DNA of 64,000 bases. Origin: Bosea sp. PAMC 26642. GTDB taxonomy: Bacteria > Pseudomonadota > Alphaproteobacteria > Rhizobiales > Beijerinckiaceae. The stretch is taken from the NCBI RefSeq assembly GCF_001562255.1, contig NZ_CP014301.1, positions 4,557,501-4,621,500 of the forward strand. Direction: 5' to 3'. The notes under the pieces were generated by a model. It was not told the origin of the DNA and did no database searches. It saw only the letters and a program-made list of their open reading frames with translations. The first letter of the stretch is position 1; the number at the start of each line of letters is the position of its first letter. Both the position numbers and the translations under genes were made by a program. Of this stretch, positions 38,323 through 50,271 are shown piece after piece.

Positions 38323-40110
38323 ATGAACGATCAAGACCTGCGACGGCTCGTCGCGGACGTGAAGGATGGCGCCCTGTCGCGGCGCTCCTTCATTAAGAAG
38401 GCGGCGGCAATCGGTCTCACCGCCCCGATCGCCAGCCAGCTGCTCGCCTGGAACGGCGTGGCGATGGCCAATGCCACGCTGCCATACAAGCCAACCAAGG
38501 CTGGCGGCGGCGGCCCGCTTAAGATCCTGCTCTGGCAGGCACCGACCCTGCTGAACCCGCATTTCGCCAGCGGCACCAAGGACCAGATTGCCTCGCGCAT
38601 CTTCTTCGAGCCGCTCGCCGGCTGGGACAAGGAGGGCAACCTGATTCCCTGCCTGGCGGCCGAAACTCCTTCCAAGGCCAATGGCGGCCTCTCGGCCGAC
38701 GGCAAGGAAGTGATCTGGAAGCTAAAGCCGGGCGTCAAATGGCATGACGGCAAGCCCCTTACCGCCGACGACGTCGTCTTCACCTGGGAATATGCCGCTG
38801 ATCCGGCGACCGCCGCCTACACCTCGGGCTCCTATACTAATATCAAAGTCGAGAAGATCGACGACCTGACGATTAAGATTTTATTCAAGGAGCCGACGCC
38901 GTTCTGGGCCGATCCTTTCGTCGGCGTCTTCGGCGCCATTTTGCCCAAGCACCATTTCGGCGAGTACAAGGGCGCCAAGTCGCGCGAGGCTCCCGCCAAC
39001 CTCAAGCCCGTCGGCACCGGCCCCTACAAGTTCGTCGATTTCAAGCCGGGCGATATCCTGACCGGCGAGCGCAACCCCGATTACCACGTCAAGAACCAGC
39101 CCCATTTCGACACGATCGACGTGAAGGGCGGCGGCGATGCCGTCTCGGCGGCCCGTGCCGTGCTGCAGACCGGCGAATTCGATTATGCCTGGAACCTGCA
39201 GGTCGAGGACGAGGTCCTCAAGCGCATGGAGACAGGCGGACGCGGCAAGATCAGCGCCGTGGTTTCGGGCGACATCGAGTTCATCATCCTCAACACCACC
39301 GATCCGTGGACCGAGGTCGATGGCGAGCGGTCAAGCGTCAAGACCAAGCACCCGACCCTCTCCGACCCGAAGGTTCGCGAGGCGATCAACCTGCTGATCG
39401 ACCGCGATTCGATACAGAAGTTCATCTATGGCCGCGGCGGCATCGCGACGGCGAGCTTCGTGAACCAGCCGGACATGTTCCGCTCGAAGAAGCTGAAATA
39501 CGAGTTCAACGTCGACAAGGCTAACAAGATCCTCGATGACGCCGGCTACAAGAAGGGCGCCGACGGGATCCGCGAGAAGGACGGCAAGAAGCTCAAATAC
39601 GTCTACCAGACCTCGATCAACGCCCCGCGCCAGAAGACCCAGGCCATCATCAAGCAGGCCTGCCAGCGTGCCGGCATCGACCTCGAACTGAAGTCGGTTA
39701 CGGCCTCGGTGTTCTTCTCGTCGGACGTCGCCAACCCCGACACCTACACCAAGCTCTATGTCGACATGGAGATGTACACCACGACGCAGCCGCAGCCCGA
39801 TCCGGAAGTCTTCCTGAACCAGTTCACCTCCTGGCAGATCTCCAACAAGGAGAACAAGTGGCTCGGCCGCAACGTCTCGCGCTACACCGATCCGGCAGCG
39901 GATGAGGCTTACAAGGCCGCCCAGAAGGAACTCGACCCGGCCAAGCGCGCCGCGCTGCTGATCAAAGTCGACGAGATCTTCTGCGAAGCCAATGTGATCC
40001 TGCCGCTGCTGTCGCGCACCCGCGTCGCCGCATCCGTGCATAACCTCATGCATGATCACAGCGGCTGGGACGTCGATACGTGGAACGTCGCCGCCTGGTA
40101 TCGCAGCTAA
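38323..40110 (+). CDS. peptide/opine-type ABC transporter substrate-binding protein (family 5)
   Basis: A 595-residue family 5 binding protein. It has a twin-arginine-like signal (LSRRSFIKKAAAIGLTAPIA). The core contains the FEPLAGWDKEGNLIPCLAAE region, VKWHDGKPLTADDVVFTWEY and PVGTGPYKFVDFKPGDILTG. Start ATG 38323 has a GGAGGAG site. The fold binds di- and oligopeptides, opines, nickel complexes or similar solutes. Longer than average DppA (about 530), it belongs to a proteobacterial sub-group of unassigned ligand. It is the first gene behind the sigma-54 promoter. Confidence 0.92.
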   Translation: MNDQDLRRLVADVKDGALSRRSFIKKAAAIGLTAPIASQLLAWNGVAMANATLPYKPTKAGGGGPLKILLWQAPTLLNPHFASGTKDQIASRIFFEPLAGWDKEGNLIPCLAAETPSKANGGLSADGKEVIWKLKPGVKWHDGKPLTADDVVFTWEYAADPATAAYTSGSYTNIKVEKIDDLTIKILFKEPTPFWADPFVGVFGAILPKHHFGEYKGAKSREAPANLKPVGTGPYKFVDFKPGDILTGERNPDYHVKNQPHFDTIDVKGGGDAVSAARAVLQTGEFDYAWNLQVEDEVLKRMETGGRGKISAVVSGDIEFIILNTTDPWTEVDGERSSVKTKHPTLSDPKVREAINLLIDRDSIQKFIYGRGGIATASFVNQPDMFRSKKLKYEFNVDKANKILDDAGYKKGADGIREKDGKKLKYVYQTSINAPRQKTQAIIKQACQRAGIDLELKSVTASVFFSSDVANPDTYTKLYVDMEMYTTTQPQPDPEVFLNQFTSWQISNKENKWLGRNVSRYTDPAADEAYKAAQKELDPAKRAALLIKVDEIFCEANVILPLLSRTRVAASVHNLMHDHSGWDVDTWNVAAWYRS

Positions 40111-40123
40111 GAGTCGCAACGAT

Positions 40124-40153
40124 CCTTCACGGCGGCCTGCGTCGCCGTGAAGG
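40124..40153 (+). terminator. intercistronic hairpin between binding-protein and permease genes
   Basis: A perfect 11-bp stem (CCTTCACGGCG / CGCCGTGAAGG) with an 8-base loop starts 13 bases after the stop. There is no T-run. Like the hairpins at 19798 and 36000, it sits between an abundant binding protein and scarcer membrane subunits. Confidence 0.6.
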
Positions 40154-40264
40154 GCACCCCTCCGTGCCAGCCTGACCTTGTGAGCGCGTCTGACGCGCAG
40201 CGGGGTCGGTCGAGAACCGCTCCCGGTCCGTGGCTTAGCCGCGCGCTCAAAGAGACCAGCCTTT

Positions 40265-41224
40265 ATGTTCAACTACCTCATCCGGCGATTGCTCATCGCG
40301 ATTCCAAGCCTTCTAGGCATAAGCGTGATCCTGTTCACCGTGCTGGCGATGGCTCCGGGTGATCCGTTTTCGGAAATGGCGACCAACCCCAACGTGCCGC
40401 CCGAAGTTCGCGAGGCGCTTCGCGCCAGCTTCGGCCTCAACGACCCGATCATGGTGCGCTATCTGCGCTGGCTGACGGCGATGATGCAGGGCGACTGGGG
40501 CTTCTCCTTCGCCAGCCGCATCGATGTCGACAAGCTGATCCTACAGCGCGTCCCGACAACGCTGTTCGTCGTTGGTTCCTCGCAGGTTCTGGCGCTTTGC
40601 GTTGCGCTGCCGGTCGGCATCTATGCCGCGACGCGTCCCTATTCGGTGTTCGACCAGATCGCCAATACCTTGGCCTTCGTCGGCTTCTCTCTGCCGACCT
40701 TCTTCACCGGCCTGCTCTTCATCCTGATTTTCTCGGTGGCGCTCGACTGGTTTCCCTTCGTCTACCGCTCCGACATCGCGGCGACAGGTTGGCGCTGGTA
40801 TTGGGAGATGTTTCGCCAGGCGATCATGCCGATCATGGTGCTCGGCCTGTTCCAGGCAGCCTCCTATACGCGCTATGTCCGCTCGGCGGTGCTCGACGTC
40901 ATCCGCCTGGACTACGTCACCACCGCCCGTGCCAAGGGCCTGGGCGAGCGGACCGTGACGCTGCGCCACATCACGCGCAACGCACTGATCCCCGTCGTCA
41001 CGCTGGTTGCGCTCCAGATGCCGGCCGTGTTCGGCGGTGCCATCGTCACCGAGCAGATCTTTCGCATTCCCGGCATCGGCTCGCTTTTGATCGATGCCAT
41101 CCTCGCCAACGACACCCCTGTGATCATGGCGGTGACCTTCGTCTTCGCCTGTCTCGTCGTCCTCTTCAACCTCATCGCGGATTTCCTTTATGGCTGGCTC
41201 GACCCTCGCATCTCCTTCAGCTGA
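40265..41224 (+). CDS. peptide-type ABC transporter permease 1 (DppB family)
   Basis: A 319-residue permease with six segments. The N-terminus FNYLIRRLLIAIPSLLGISV and VLAMAPGDPFSEMATNPNVP are diagnostic of DppB/OppB. The ATPase-contact loop is YVTTARAKGLGERTVTLRHI and the C-terminus is MAVTFVFACLVVLFNLIADF. It overlaps the next permease gene by 35 bp. Confidence 0.94.
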   Translation: MFNYLIRRLLIAIPSLLGISVILFTVLAMAPGDPFSEMATNPNVPPEVREALRASFGLNDPIMVRYLRWLTAMMQGDWGFSFASRIDVDKLILQRVPTTLFVVGSSQVLALCVALPVGIYAATRPYSVFDQIANTLAFVGFSLPTFFTGLLFILIFSVALDWFPFVYRSDIAATGWRWYWEMFRQAIMPIMVLGLFQAASYTRYVRSAVLDVIRLDYVTTARAKGLGERTVTLRHITRNALIPVVTLVALQMPAVFGGAIVTEQIFRIPGIGSLLIDAILANDTPVIMAVTFVFACLVVLFNLIADFLYGWLDPRISFS

Positions 41225-42131
41225 TCCCCTCGCGGGATTGGTGAAAACGGACGCTGCGGTCTCGCCCGGTCGCGAGACCTGGCGCCGGTTCCGCCGCCAT
41301 CGGCTGGCCATGGCGAGCACCGTCGTGCTGACCATGCTGGTGCTCGGCGTCGTCGTCGGTCCATGGCTCTGGCCTGTCGCGATCAATGAGATCGATTTCA
41401 CGGCGCAGCTGCAGACTCCCTCCTGGAGCCACCCCTTCGGAACCGACGATCTCGGCCAGGATATTCTGGCGCGAATGATCTATGGCGGCCGGATTTCGCT
41501 GGCCGTCGGCCTCGCCGCGATGTTCGTCGCGACCTTCGTCGGCGTCATCGTCGGCGCATTGGCGGGCATGTCGCGCGGCTATGTCGATTCCTTCCTGATG
41601 TGGGTGACCGACCTGTTCCTCTCGCTGCCGCAATTGCCGCTGCTTTTGCTCGTGATCTATCTCTTCCGCGAACAGCTGAAGGCGGCTTTCGGCGTCGAGG
41701 GCGGCGTGTTCGTCCTGATCGTGATCGTCATCGGCGGCCTGAAATGGATGCCGGTGGCACGGCTGGTGCGGGCCCAGTTCATGTCGCTGCGCGAGAAGGA
41801 GTTCGTCGAGGCCGCCAAGGCCAATGGCGCGACGAAGTTCCGGCAGATGGTCCACCATATCCTGCCGAACGCGATCGGCCCGGTCATCGTCGCGGCGACG
41901 ATCGAGGTCTCCTCCGCGATCATCGCCGAATCGACGCTGTCCTTCCTCGGACTGGGCTTCCCGCCCGACATCCCGACCTGGGGGCGCCTGCTCTTCGACG
42001 CCAAGGATCACCTCGACTCAGCCCCGCATTGGGCACTGTTTCCGGGCGCGGCCATCTTCCTGACCGTGCTCTCCATCAACTTCATCGGCGACGGCCTGCG
42101 CGACGCGCTCGATCCGCGCCGCGTCATCTAA
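41190..42131 (+). CDS. peptide-type ABC transporter permease 2 (DppC family)
   Basis: A 313-residue permease. It has the DppC N-terminus RETWRRFRRHRLAMASTVVL, the HPFGTDDLGQDILARMIYGG motif and the EAA loop EAAKANGATKFRQMVHHILP, ending with GDGLRDALDPRRVI. The ATG at 41190 lies inside the upstream gene; later start codons would cut into the conserved N-terminal region. Confidence 0.94.
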   Translation: MAGSTLASPSADPLAGLVKTDAAVSPGRETWRRFRRHRLAMASTVVLTMLVLGVVVGPWLWPVAINEIDFTAQLQTPSWSHPFGTDDLGQDILARMIYGGRISLAVGLAAMFVATFVGVIVGALAGMSRGYVDSFLMWVTDLFLSLPQLPLLLLVIYLFREQLKAAFGVEGGVFVLIVIVIGGLKWMPVARLVRAQFMSLREKEFVEAAKANGATKFRQMVHHILPNAIGPVIVAATIEVSSAIIAESTLSFLGLGFPPDIPTWGRLLFDAKDHLDSAPHWALFPGAAIFLTVLSINFIGDGLRDALDPRRVI

Positions 42132-42150
42132 CCGAAAAAGGCAACTCCTC

Positions 42151-44001
<1,851 letters not shown>

Positions 44002-44007
44002 GTGGAA

Positions 44008-44032
44008 GCGCGGCCCGTTCAGCGGGCCGCGC
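44008..44032 (+). terminator. terminator hairpin after the peptide transporter operon
   Basis: A perfect 10-bp GC-rich stem (GCGCGGCCCG / CGGGCCGCGC) with loop TTCAG starts six bases after the ATPase stop and is followed by GCTTCGG. It fits the end of the operon and faces the convergent isochorismatase-like gene. Confidence 0.65.
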
Positions 44033-44078
44033 GCTTCGGCGACTGCTCTAACTGGCGAAGAACGGGCCACGCCCGCTC

Positions 44079-44609
44079 TCACCTGATCAGCCGCGAAACC
44101 GTTCTGAAATGCGGGTGCTCCGCACTGCGCAGCCACTCGAACACCACCATCTCGGTCGTAACGATCTCGGCGCCGTGACGCTCCATGCGGCGGACCGCAA
44201 CCTCCTTCGATTCCACGGCCCGCGAGCCGATCGCATCCTGCACGACGATGGTTCGCCGCCCCAGTTCGAGCAGGCTCAGCACCGTCTGGCCGACGCAGAC
44301 ATGCGCCTCGCAGCCGCAGATCACGAGATCGCCCTTGTCCGCCAGCGCCTCCAGGAAGGCGGGTTCCGCGCAAGCATCGAAACTCATCTTGGTGATGACC
44401 GGACCGCTCCCGGCGAGCTCAGCTACGCTCGTTCCGAGACCGTCCGGATTTTGCTCGGTCATCAGAACCGGAATTCCGAGCTGCCCGGCGGCGTCGACCA
44501 GCCGCCTCGCATTGGCGACGAGCCGCGGTCCGTCATGGATCGCCGGCATCAGCCGGGCCTGGAAATCGATGATGACGAGTGTCGTATTCGTTGCGCTGAT
44601 AAGTGGCAT
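44079..44609 (-). CDS. isochorismatase-family cysteine hydrolase
   Basis: A 176-residue hydrolase from ATG 44609 (MPLISATNTTLVIIDFQARL). The catalytic triad is visible: Asp in IIDFQ, Lys in VITKMSFDAC and nucleophile Cys in ICGCEAHVCVGQTVLSLLEL. The family includes nicotinamidase, isochorismatase and N-carbamoyl hydrolases; this short form with GCEAHVC is a general amidohydrolase of unknown substrate (YcaC-like). It is divergent from the efflux pump gene. Confidence 0.88.
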   Translation of the reverse strand: MPLISATNTTLVIIDFQARLMPAIHDGPRLVANARRLVDAAGQLGIPVLMTEQNPDGLGTSVAELAGSGPVITKMSFDACAEPAFLEALADKGDLVICGCEAHVCVGQTVLSLLELGRRTIVVQDAIGSRAVESKEVAVRRMERHGAEIVTTEMVVFEWLRSAEHPHFRTVSRLIR

Positions 44610-44657
44610 GGCGTGATGTCCAGGACCGGAGCAGCACGGTAGCACTCGGTGTGGCTC

Positions 44658-44673
44658 TGCGGCAGGTGCCGCA
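44658..44673. promoter_or_regulatory. inverted repeat TGCGGCA-GG-TGCCGCA in divergent promoter region
   Basis: A perfect 7-bp inverted repeat with a 2-base centre, midway between the divergent hydrolase and MFS genes. The length and spacing fit a dimeric repressor site. No regulator gene lies next to it. Confidence 0.4.
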
Positions 44674-44778
44674 AAGTGATGACACGACACGCATTGCCAC
44701 TCTGCGGCCCCGCCTCTGGCGCATGGCCAAGGCCCACCCTAGACTCTGATCATTCCCTAGGCGCAGGCATGACAATCA

Positions 44779-46272
44779 ATGGACAAGCGGGTCGAGACGG
44801 AGGCGCATCAAACGCCTCTCACCCATGAGGATATTCTCAGCATCCTGTTTGGAATCATGCTCGCCATGTTTCTGGCGGCGCTTGACCAGACCATCGTCGC
44901 CACTGCCATGCCGACGATCGGCCGCGAGCTCGGCGACGTCACGCATCTGCCCTGGGTGGTGACGTCTTATCTGATCGCATCGACCGCCGTGACGCCGCTC
45001 TACGGCAAGCTGGCCGACATTCATGGCCGGCGCGTCGTGCTGCTGAGCGGCATCGCGATCTTCATGCTGGGCTCGGTCGCCTGTGCGCTCGCGCCCTCAC
45101 TCTGGCTGCTCGTCGTGGCGCGGTTCGTCCAGGGGTTGGGCGGGGGTGGTCTGATCGCAATGGTGCAGACCATCATTGCCGACATGGTGCCGCCCAAGGA
45201 GCGCGGGAAATATCAGGTCTATATCGCCACCGTGTTCTTTTCCGCCTCCGTGCTCGGGCCGGTGCTGGGCGGGATCATTGCCGAGGCCCTGCATTGGTCG
45301 GTTATCTTCTGGGTCAACCTGCCGCTGGGCGCTGCAGCTTACTGGATGACGAGTTCCGCGCTGAAGCGCCTGCCGCGCCATGAGCGGCCGCACAAGCTCG
45401 ATGTCCTGGGAGCATTGCTGATCACCAGCGCGACGACGACGCTGCTGCTCGCGCTGTCCTGGGGCGGCACGCATTACCCATGGGCCTCGCTGCAGATCGT
45501 CGGGCTGGTGGCGTTCTCGCTTTTGCTCTGGTTCGGCTTCGCCTGGCGGCTGCGCACGGCCGACGAGCCGCTCATCCCATTGGCCATTCTGGCCAATCCC
45601 GTCGTGCGCGACGGCACCATCGCGGCCGGCTTCGGCATGGGAACGTTCATCGGCCTGACGATCTATCTGCCGCTGTACTTCGAAACGGTCGCAGGGCTGT
45701 CGGCCACCTATTCGGGCCTGGGCCTCCTGCCGTTGACCTGCGGCACTGTGCTTGGCGCGACGACCTCGGGTCGCGCATTGACGCGGGTGACCCACTACAA
45801 GCGTCTGCCGATGGTGGGATTGAGTCTGGCGGTGGCCGGCATGGTCCTCCTGACTGTCTTTGCCGGACGGATGCCGCTGCTGCCCTTCGGCCTGCTCCTC
45901 GCCTTGATCAGCTTCGGGCTCGGCACCATGCTCCCCGTCGCGACCATCTCCATCCAGAATGCGGTGCAAAATCACCAGCTTGGCACGGCGACCGCGGTGG
46001 CCAATTTCTTCCGCCAGATCGGCGGGGCGCTGATCGTCGCGGTCTTTGGAGCGATCGTGCTCGGCGGCGTCGGCGCCGCGGGCACGGGGCTCTCGCCCGA
46101 GGCGCTGAAGCTCGGCACCGTGGATCGCGGCATGATGGTGCAGCTGTTCCGCTATGTCTTCGCGGCGACGTCCTTCGGCTTCGCCATGGCGCTCTTCTTC
46201 ATCGTCCGGATGAAGGAGTTGCCGCTACGCGGCGGGGCGGCTGCAGTGGCCGAGGCGATCGCCGGAGATTGA
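44779..46272 (+). CDS. MFS transporter, DHA2 (EmrB/QacA) family drug efflux protein
   Basis: A 497-residue protein with 14 predicted membrane segments. It has DHA2 motifs: ALDQTIVATAMPTIGRELGD in segment 1, motif A GKLADIHGRRVVLL, motif B in ARFVQGLGGGGLIAMVQTII and motif C VLGPVLGGIIAEALHWSVIF. It exports toxic or amphipathic compounds in exchange for H+. No membrane-fusion partner is adjacent, so it probably works alone. Confidence 0.93.
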   Translation: MDKRVETEAHQTPLTHEDILSILFGIMLAMFLAALDQTIVATAMPTIGRELGDVTHLPWVVTSYLIASTAVTPLYGKLADIHGRRVVLLSGIAIFMLGSVACALAPSLWLLVVARFVQGLGGGGLIAMVQTIIADMVPPKERGKYQVYIATVFFSASVLGPVLGGIIAEALHWSVIFWVNLPLGAAAYWMTSSALKRLPRHERPHKLDVLGALLITSATTTLLLALSWGGTHYPWASLQIVGLVAFSLLLWFGFAWRLRTADEPLIPLAILANPVVRDGTIAAGFGMGTFIGLTIYLPLYFETVAGLSATYSGLGLLPLTCGTVLGATTSGRALTRVTHYKRLPMVGLSLAVAGMVLLTVFAGRMPLLPFGLLLALISFGLGTMLPVATISIQNAVQNHQLGTATAVANFFRQIGGALIVAVFGAIVLGGVGAAGTGLSPEALKLGTVDRGMMVQLFRYVFAATSFGFAMALFFIVRMKELPLRGGAAAVAEAIAGD

Positions 46273-46371
46273 CGCGGCTTTACACGTCAATCGCGCTTTC
46301 GTTTGCCTTTGCCACAGCACCGTCAAACACTGGGTGCAAGTCTCGCAACCATGCCGTGGCAGGAGAACCCC

Positions 46372-46923
46372 ATGTCCGATCTCGTCGTCATCGTCTACCC
46401 GACCGAAGCCCGCGCCGAAGAGATGCGTCTCAAGATCATCTCGCTGCAGAAGGAATATCTGATCGAGATCGGCGATGCCGCCATTGCCGTCATGCACGAG
46501 GACGGCAAGGTCAAGCTCAACCAGCTGCTGAACACCACGGCGCTCGGCGCCGTCTCGGGCAGCTTCTGGGGCCTGCTGATCGGCGCGATCTTCCTGATGC
46601 CGGTCTTCGGCGCAGCGCTCGGTGCAGCTTCGGGCGCACTTGGCGGAGCGTTGACCGACTATGGCGTCAATGACGGCTTCATGAAGGAGCTGTCCGCCAG
46701 CCTGCAGCCGGGCAATGCGGCGCTGTTCGTGCTGATCAACAAGATGACCGGCGACAAGGTGCTAGAGGCGATCAAGGGCACCGGCGGCGTCGTGCTGAAG
46801 ACGTCGCTCGATCATACCCGCGAACAGCAATTGCGCGATGCGCTTGTGGCGACCGGTGGCACGACCCCGCCCCAGCCCGCCCCGGCTCCTGAAGGCTCGG
46901 GTGCACCCTCCCCCGTGGGCTGA
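46372..46923 (+). CDS. DUF1269 domain membrane-associated protein
   Basis: A 183-residue protein from ATG 46372, with AGGAGAA upstream. The N-terminal ferredoxin-like part (LVVIVYPTEARAEEMRLKII) is followed by a glycine-rich double hydrophobic hairpin (TALGAVSGSFWGLLIGAIFL, GAALGAASGALGGALTDYGV). Next comes LQPGNAALFVLINKMTGDKV, which marks the DUF1269 family. A Pro-rich tail ends it. Function unknown, often linked to stress. It follows the MFS gene by 99 bp and may share its transcript. Confidence 0.88.
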   Translation: MSDLVVIVYPTEARAEEMRLKIISLQKEYLIEIGDAAIAVMHEDGKVKLNQLLNTTALGAVSGSFWGLLIGAIFLMPVFGAALGAASGALGGALTDYGVNDGFMKELSASLQPGNAALFVLINKMTGDKVLEAIKGTGGVVLKTSLDHTREQQLRDALVATGGTTPPQPAPAPEGSGAPSPVG

Positions 46924-46941
46924 GCATCACGGTTCGAACTC

Positions 46942-47051
46942 CGTCATTCCGGGCACAGCGAAGCGGAGACCCGGAATCCATCATAGAGGACATACATTGC
47001 CTTACGATGGATTCAGGATCGGCGCGGCTTCGCCGCTTGTCCGGAATGACG
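46942..47051. repeat. dispersed palindromic repeat, family A, copy 3
   Basis: About 110 bases with inverted ends CGTCATTCCGG / CCGGAATGACG and internal GGAATCCATC / GATGGATTC arms, filling the convergent gap between the DUF1269 gene and dapD. Confidence 0.9.
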
Positions 47052-47069
47052 GGGACGGGGACGGAGACG

Positions 47070-47912
<843 letters not shown>

Positions 47913-48077
47913 GGCGGGCTCCGGCGGTTGGACACGGGCCGAGCGATGGCGGATGGCAACTGCGGCGTCAAGGTTTGGAGCGGTCGATGTTGCAAGCTCA
48001 CCATCGGCTCGGCTACTGCTTTCCGTGGTTCGCTAGGCCAGTCGACGACAGAACATTCCAGAGGCAAGGGCAACACA

Positions 48078-48785
48078 ATGTCGAAGAAGGTTTTTCCCGA
48101 CGCCAAGGCGGCACTCGCCGGGGCCATCAAGGACGGCATGACGATCATGGCCGGCGGCTTCGGTCTTTGTGGCATCCCCGATATCCTGATCGAGGCGGTG
48201 CGGGAGAGCGGCGCCAAGGATTTGACCTTCATCTCGAACAATGCCGGCATCGACGGGGCCGGCCTCGGTATCCTGCTAGAAACCCGCCAGATCAGGAAAA
48301 TGATCTCGTCCTATGTCGGCGAGAACAAGCTCTTCGCCCAGCAGTTCCTCGCCGGCGAACTCGAGCTCGAATTCACCCCGCAAGGTACGCTGGCGGAGCG
48401 CATCCGCGCCGGCGGCGCCGGCATCCCGGCCTTCTACACCAAGACCGGCGTCGGCACGCTTGTCGCGGAGGGCAAGGAGGAGCGCGAGTTCGACGGCGAG
48501 CGCTATATCATGGAACGCGGCCTCTTCGCCGATCTCTCCCTCGTCCACGCCTGGAAGGCCGACACCGAAGGCAACCTCGTCTATCGGAAGACAGCGCGGA
48601 ACTTCAATCCGATGATGGCCTCGGCCTCGCGCATGACCATCGCCCAGGTCGAGCATCTGGTGCCGGCCGGCGAGATCGACCCTGACCAGATGCACACGCC
48701 CGGCATCTTCGTGAAGCGGATCGTGCACGTCACCAACGCGGCCAAGCGCATCGAGCAGCGCACCGTGCGCAAGCGTGCGGCCTGA
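48078..48785 (+). CDS. scoA: 3-oxoacid CoA-transferase subunit A
   Basis: A 235-residue family I CoA-transferase alpha subunit. Start ATG 48078 was chosen as the conserved MSKKVFPDA start. Motifs are [40 protein letters not shown] and the [20 protein letters not shown] region. It pairs with the following subunit to transfer CoA from succinyl-CoA to acetoacetate. That would usefully consume acetoacetate made by the BKACE enzyme elsewhere in the window. Confidence 0.93.
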   Translation: MSKKVFPDAKAALAGAIKDGMTIMAGGFGLCGIPDILIEAVRESGAKDLTFISNNAGIDGAGLGILLETRQIRKMISSYVGENKLFAQQFLAGELELEFTPQGTLAERIRAGGAGIPAFYTKTGVGTLVAEGKEEREFDGERYIMERGLFADLSLVHAWKADTEGNLVYRKTARNFNPMMASASRMTIAQVEHLVPAGEIDPDQMHTPGIFVKRIVHVTNAAKRIEQRTVRKRAA

Positions 48786-48798
48786 GGAGATCAAGACA

Positions 48799-49452
48799 AT
48801 GGCATGGACCCGCGAACAGATCGCCGCGCGCGCGGCGAAGGAACTGAAGGACGGCTACTACGTCAACCTCGGTATCGGCATCCCGACGCTGGTCTCGAAC
48901 TACATCCCCGAAGGTGTCTCGGTTCAGCTCCAGTCCGAAAACGGCATGCTCGGCATGGGCCCGTTTCCCTATGAGGGCGACGAGGATCCCGACCTGATCA
49001 ACGCCGGCAAGCAGACCATCACCGAACTCAAGACGACGAGCTATTTCTCCTCGGCCGACTCGTTCGGCATGATCCGCGGCGGCCATATCGACCTCTCGAT
49101 CCTAGGCGCTATGCAGGTCGCGGAAAACGGCGACCTCGCCAACTGGATGATCCCTGGCAAGGTGGTGAAGGGCATGGGCGGCGCCATGGACCTCGTCGCC
49201 GGCGTCAAGAAGGTCGTGGTGGTCATGGAGCACGTCGCCAAGAACAAGGACGGCTCGGAATCGGCCAAGCTTCTCAAGGCCTGCGACCTGCCGCTGACCG
49301 GCGCGGGGGTCGTCGACATGGTCATCACCGACCTCGGCGTCTTTGCGATCGACGAGAATGGCGGCGGCATGACCCTGATCGAACTCGCCGAGGGCGTCAC
49401 GCTCGACGAGATCACGAGCAAGACGGAAGCGGCGTTCAAGGTCGCGGTGTAA
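48799..49452 (+). CDS. scoB: 3-oxoacid CoA-transferase subunit B
   Basis: A 217-residue beta subunit carrying the active-site Glu47 in [20 protein letters not shown]. It also has [40 protein letters not shown] and the C-terminal [20 protein letters not shown]. It starts 13 bp after the alpha subunit with GAGGAGA upstream. The complex is cytosolic and used for acetoacetate or short-chain oxoacid activation. Confidence 0.94.
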   Translation: MAWTREQIAARAAKELKDGYYVNLGIGIPTLVSNYIPEGVSVQLQSENGMLGMGPFPYEGDEDPDLINAGKQTITELKTTSYFSSADSFGMIRGGHIDLSILGAMQVAENGDLANWMIPGKVVKGMGGAMDLVAGVKKVVVVMEHVAKNKDGSESAKLLKACDLPLTGAGVVDMVITDLGVFAIDENGGGMTLIELAEGVTLDEITSKTEAAFKVAV

Positions 49453-49480
49453 GCTCGAACCTTCGGGCCAAGAGCGCTGG

Positions 49481-49625
49481 GAACCCTCTCCCGTAGGGAG
49501 AGGGCAGGGTGAGGGGTCGGCCCTTCAACCAGCTAAACACGATCCTATCCGCACTCCCGTTCAGGCCAATCTCGAAACGTCCGTCACCTCTCCCCTGCCC
49601 CTCTCCTTACAGGAGAGGGATTCCC
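49481..49625. repeat. dispersed palindromic repeat, family C, copy 1
   Basis: Two perfect 9-bp hairpins with 3-base loops (CCCTCTCCC-GTA-GGGAGAGGG at 49484-49504; CCCTCTCCT-TAC-AGGAGAGGG at 49599-49619) flank a unique centre. The outer parts are also complementary (GGGTGAGGGG / CACCTCTCCCC, imperfect). It fills the convergent gap between scoB and bluB and may serve both as terminator. Confidence 0.85.
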
Positions 49626-49650
49626 CGTGCTCCATCGTTGGGGTTTTCTG

Positions 49651-50271
49651 CTACCGCCCCCGCCCGCTTTCCCAACCCGCCCGCACCAGCTCCGGCACCT
49701 CGCTCTCCTCCTCCGGCCACCCCACGCACAGCCACGCGATCAGCCGCCACTCCGGCGGCGCGCCCAGCACCTCGCGCACGACCTTCGGCTCCAGGATCGA
49801 CACCCATCCCACCCCGACGCCCGCGACCCGCGCCGCCAGCCAGAACTGCGTAATCGCCGCGACGACGGAGTAGTCCAGCATCTCGGGCATGGTTTTCTGC
49901 CCGAGCCCGTGTCCTTGCCGGGTTGCATGGTCGCAGAACACCGCAATCTGCTCGGGCGCCTCTCGCATCCCCTCCAGTTTGAGGCTGGCATAGAGCCTTG
50001 CCTGCTCACCCTCGTAATCGTCGAGCGCCTGCCGGTTGCAGCGTGCGAAGCTCGCTTGCGCCGCCTCGCGCTGCGCCTCCCGCATGACGCGCACCCAGCG
50101 CCAGGGCTGCGAGTGCCCTACCGAAGGCGAAAGCTCCGCCTGCGCCAGCAGCCGCTCGACCAGCCCGTCGGGCAGCGCCTCGCGCCGGAAGCGCCGGACA
50201 TCGCGCCGCCACGCCAGCAATTGGCCGAACTGGGCGGCGAAGGCTGCGTCGAACACCGGCGGCGAACTCAC
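49651..50271 (-). CDS. bluB: 5,6-dimethylbenzimidazole synthase BluB
   Basis: A 206-residue flavin-destructase of the nitroreductase fold. It oxidatively cleaves reduced FMN to dimethylbenzimidazole, the lower ligand of B12. Visible motifs are LLAWRRDVRRFRREALPDGL, AELSPSVGHSQPWRWVRVM, GLGQKTMPEMLDYSVVAAI and VGVGWVSILEPKVVREVLGA. Its start overlaps the cobB stop by 4 bp, so it is the last gene of that unit. It requires O2, consistent with the aerobic cob genes. Confidence 0.93.
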   Translation of the reverse strand: MSSPPVFDAAFAAQFGQLLAWRRDVRRFRREALPDGLVERLLAQAELSPSVGHSQPWRWVRVMREAQREAAQASFARCNRQALDDYEGEQARLYASLKLEGMREAPEQIAVFCDHATRQGHGLGQKTMPEMLDYSVVAAITQFWLAARVAGVGVGWVSILEPKVVREVLGAPPEWRLIAWLCVGWPEEESEVPELVRAGWESGRGR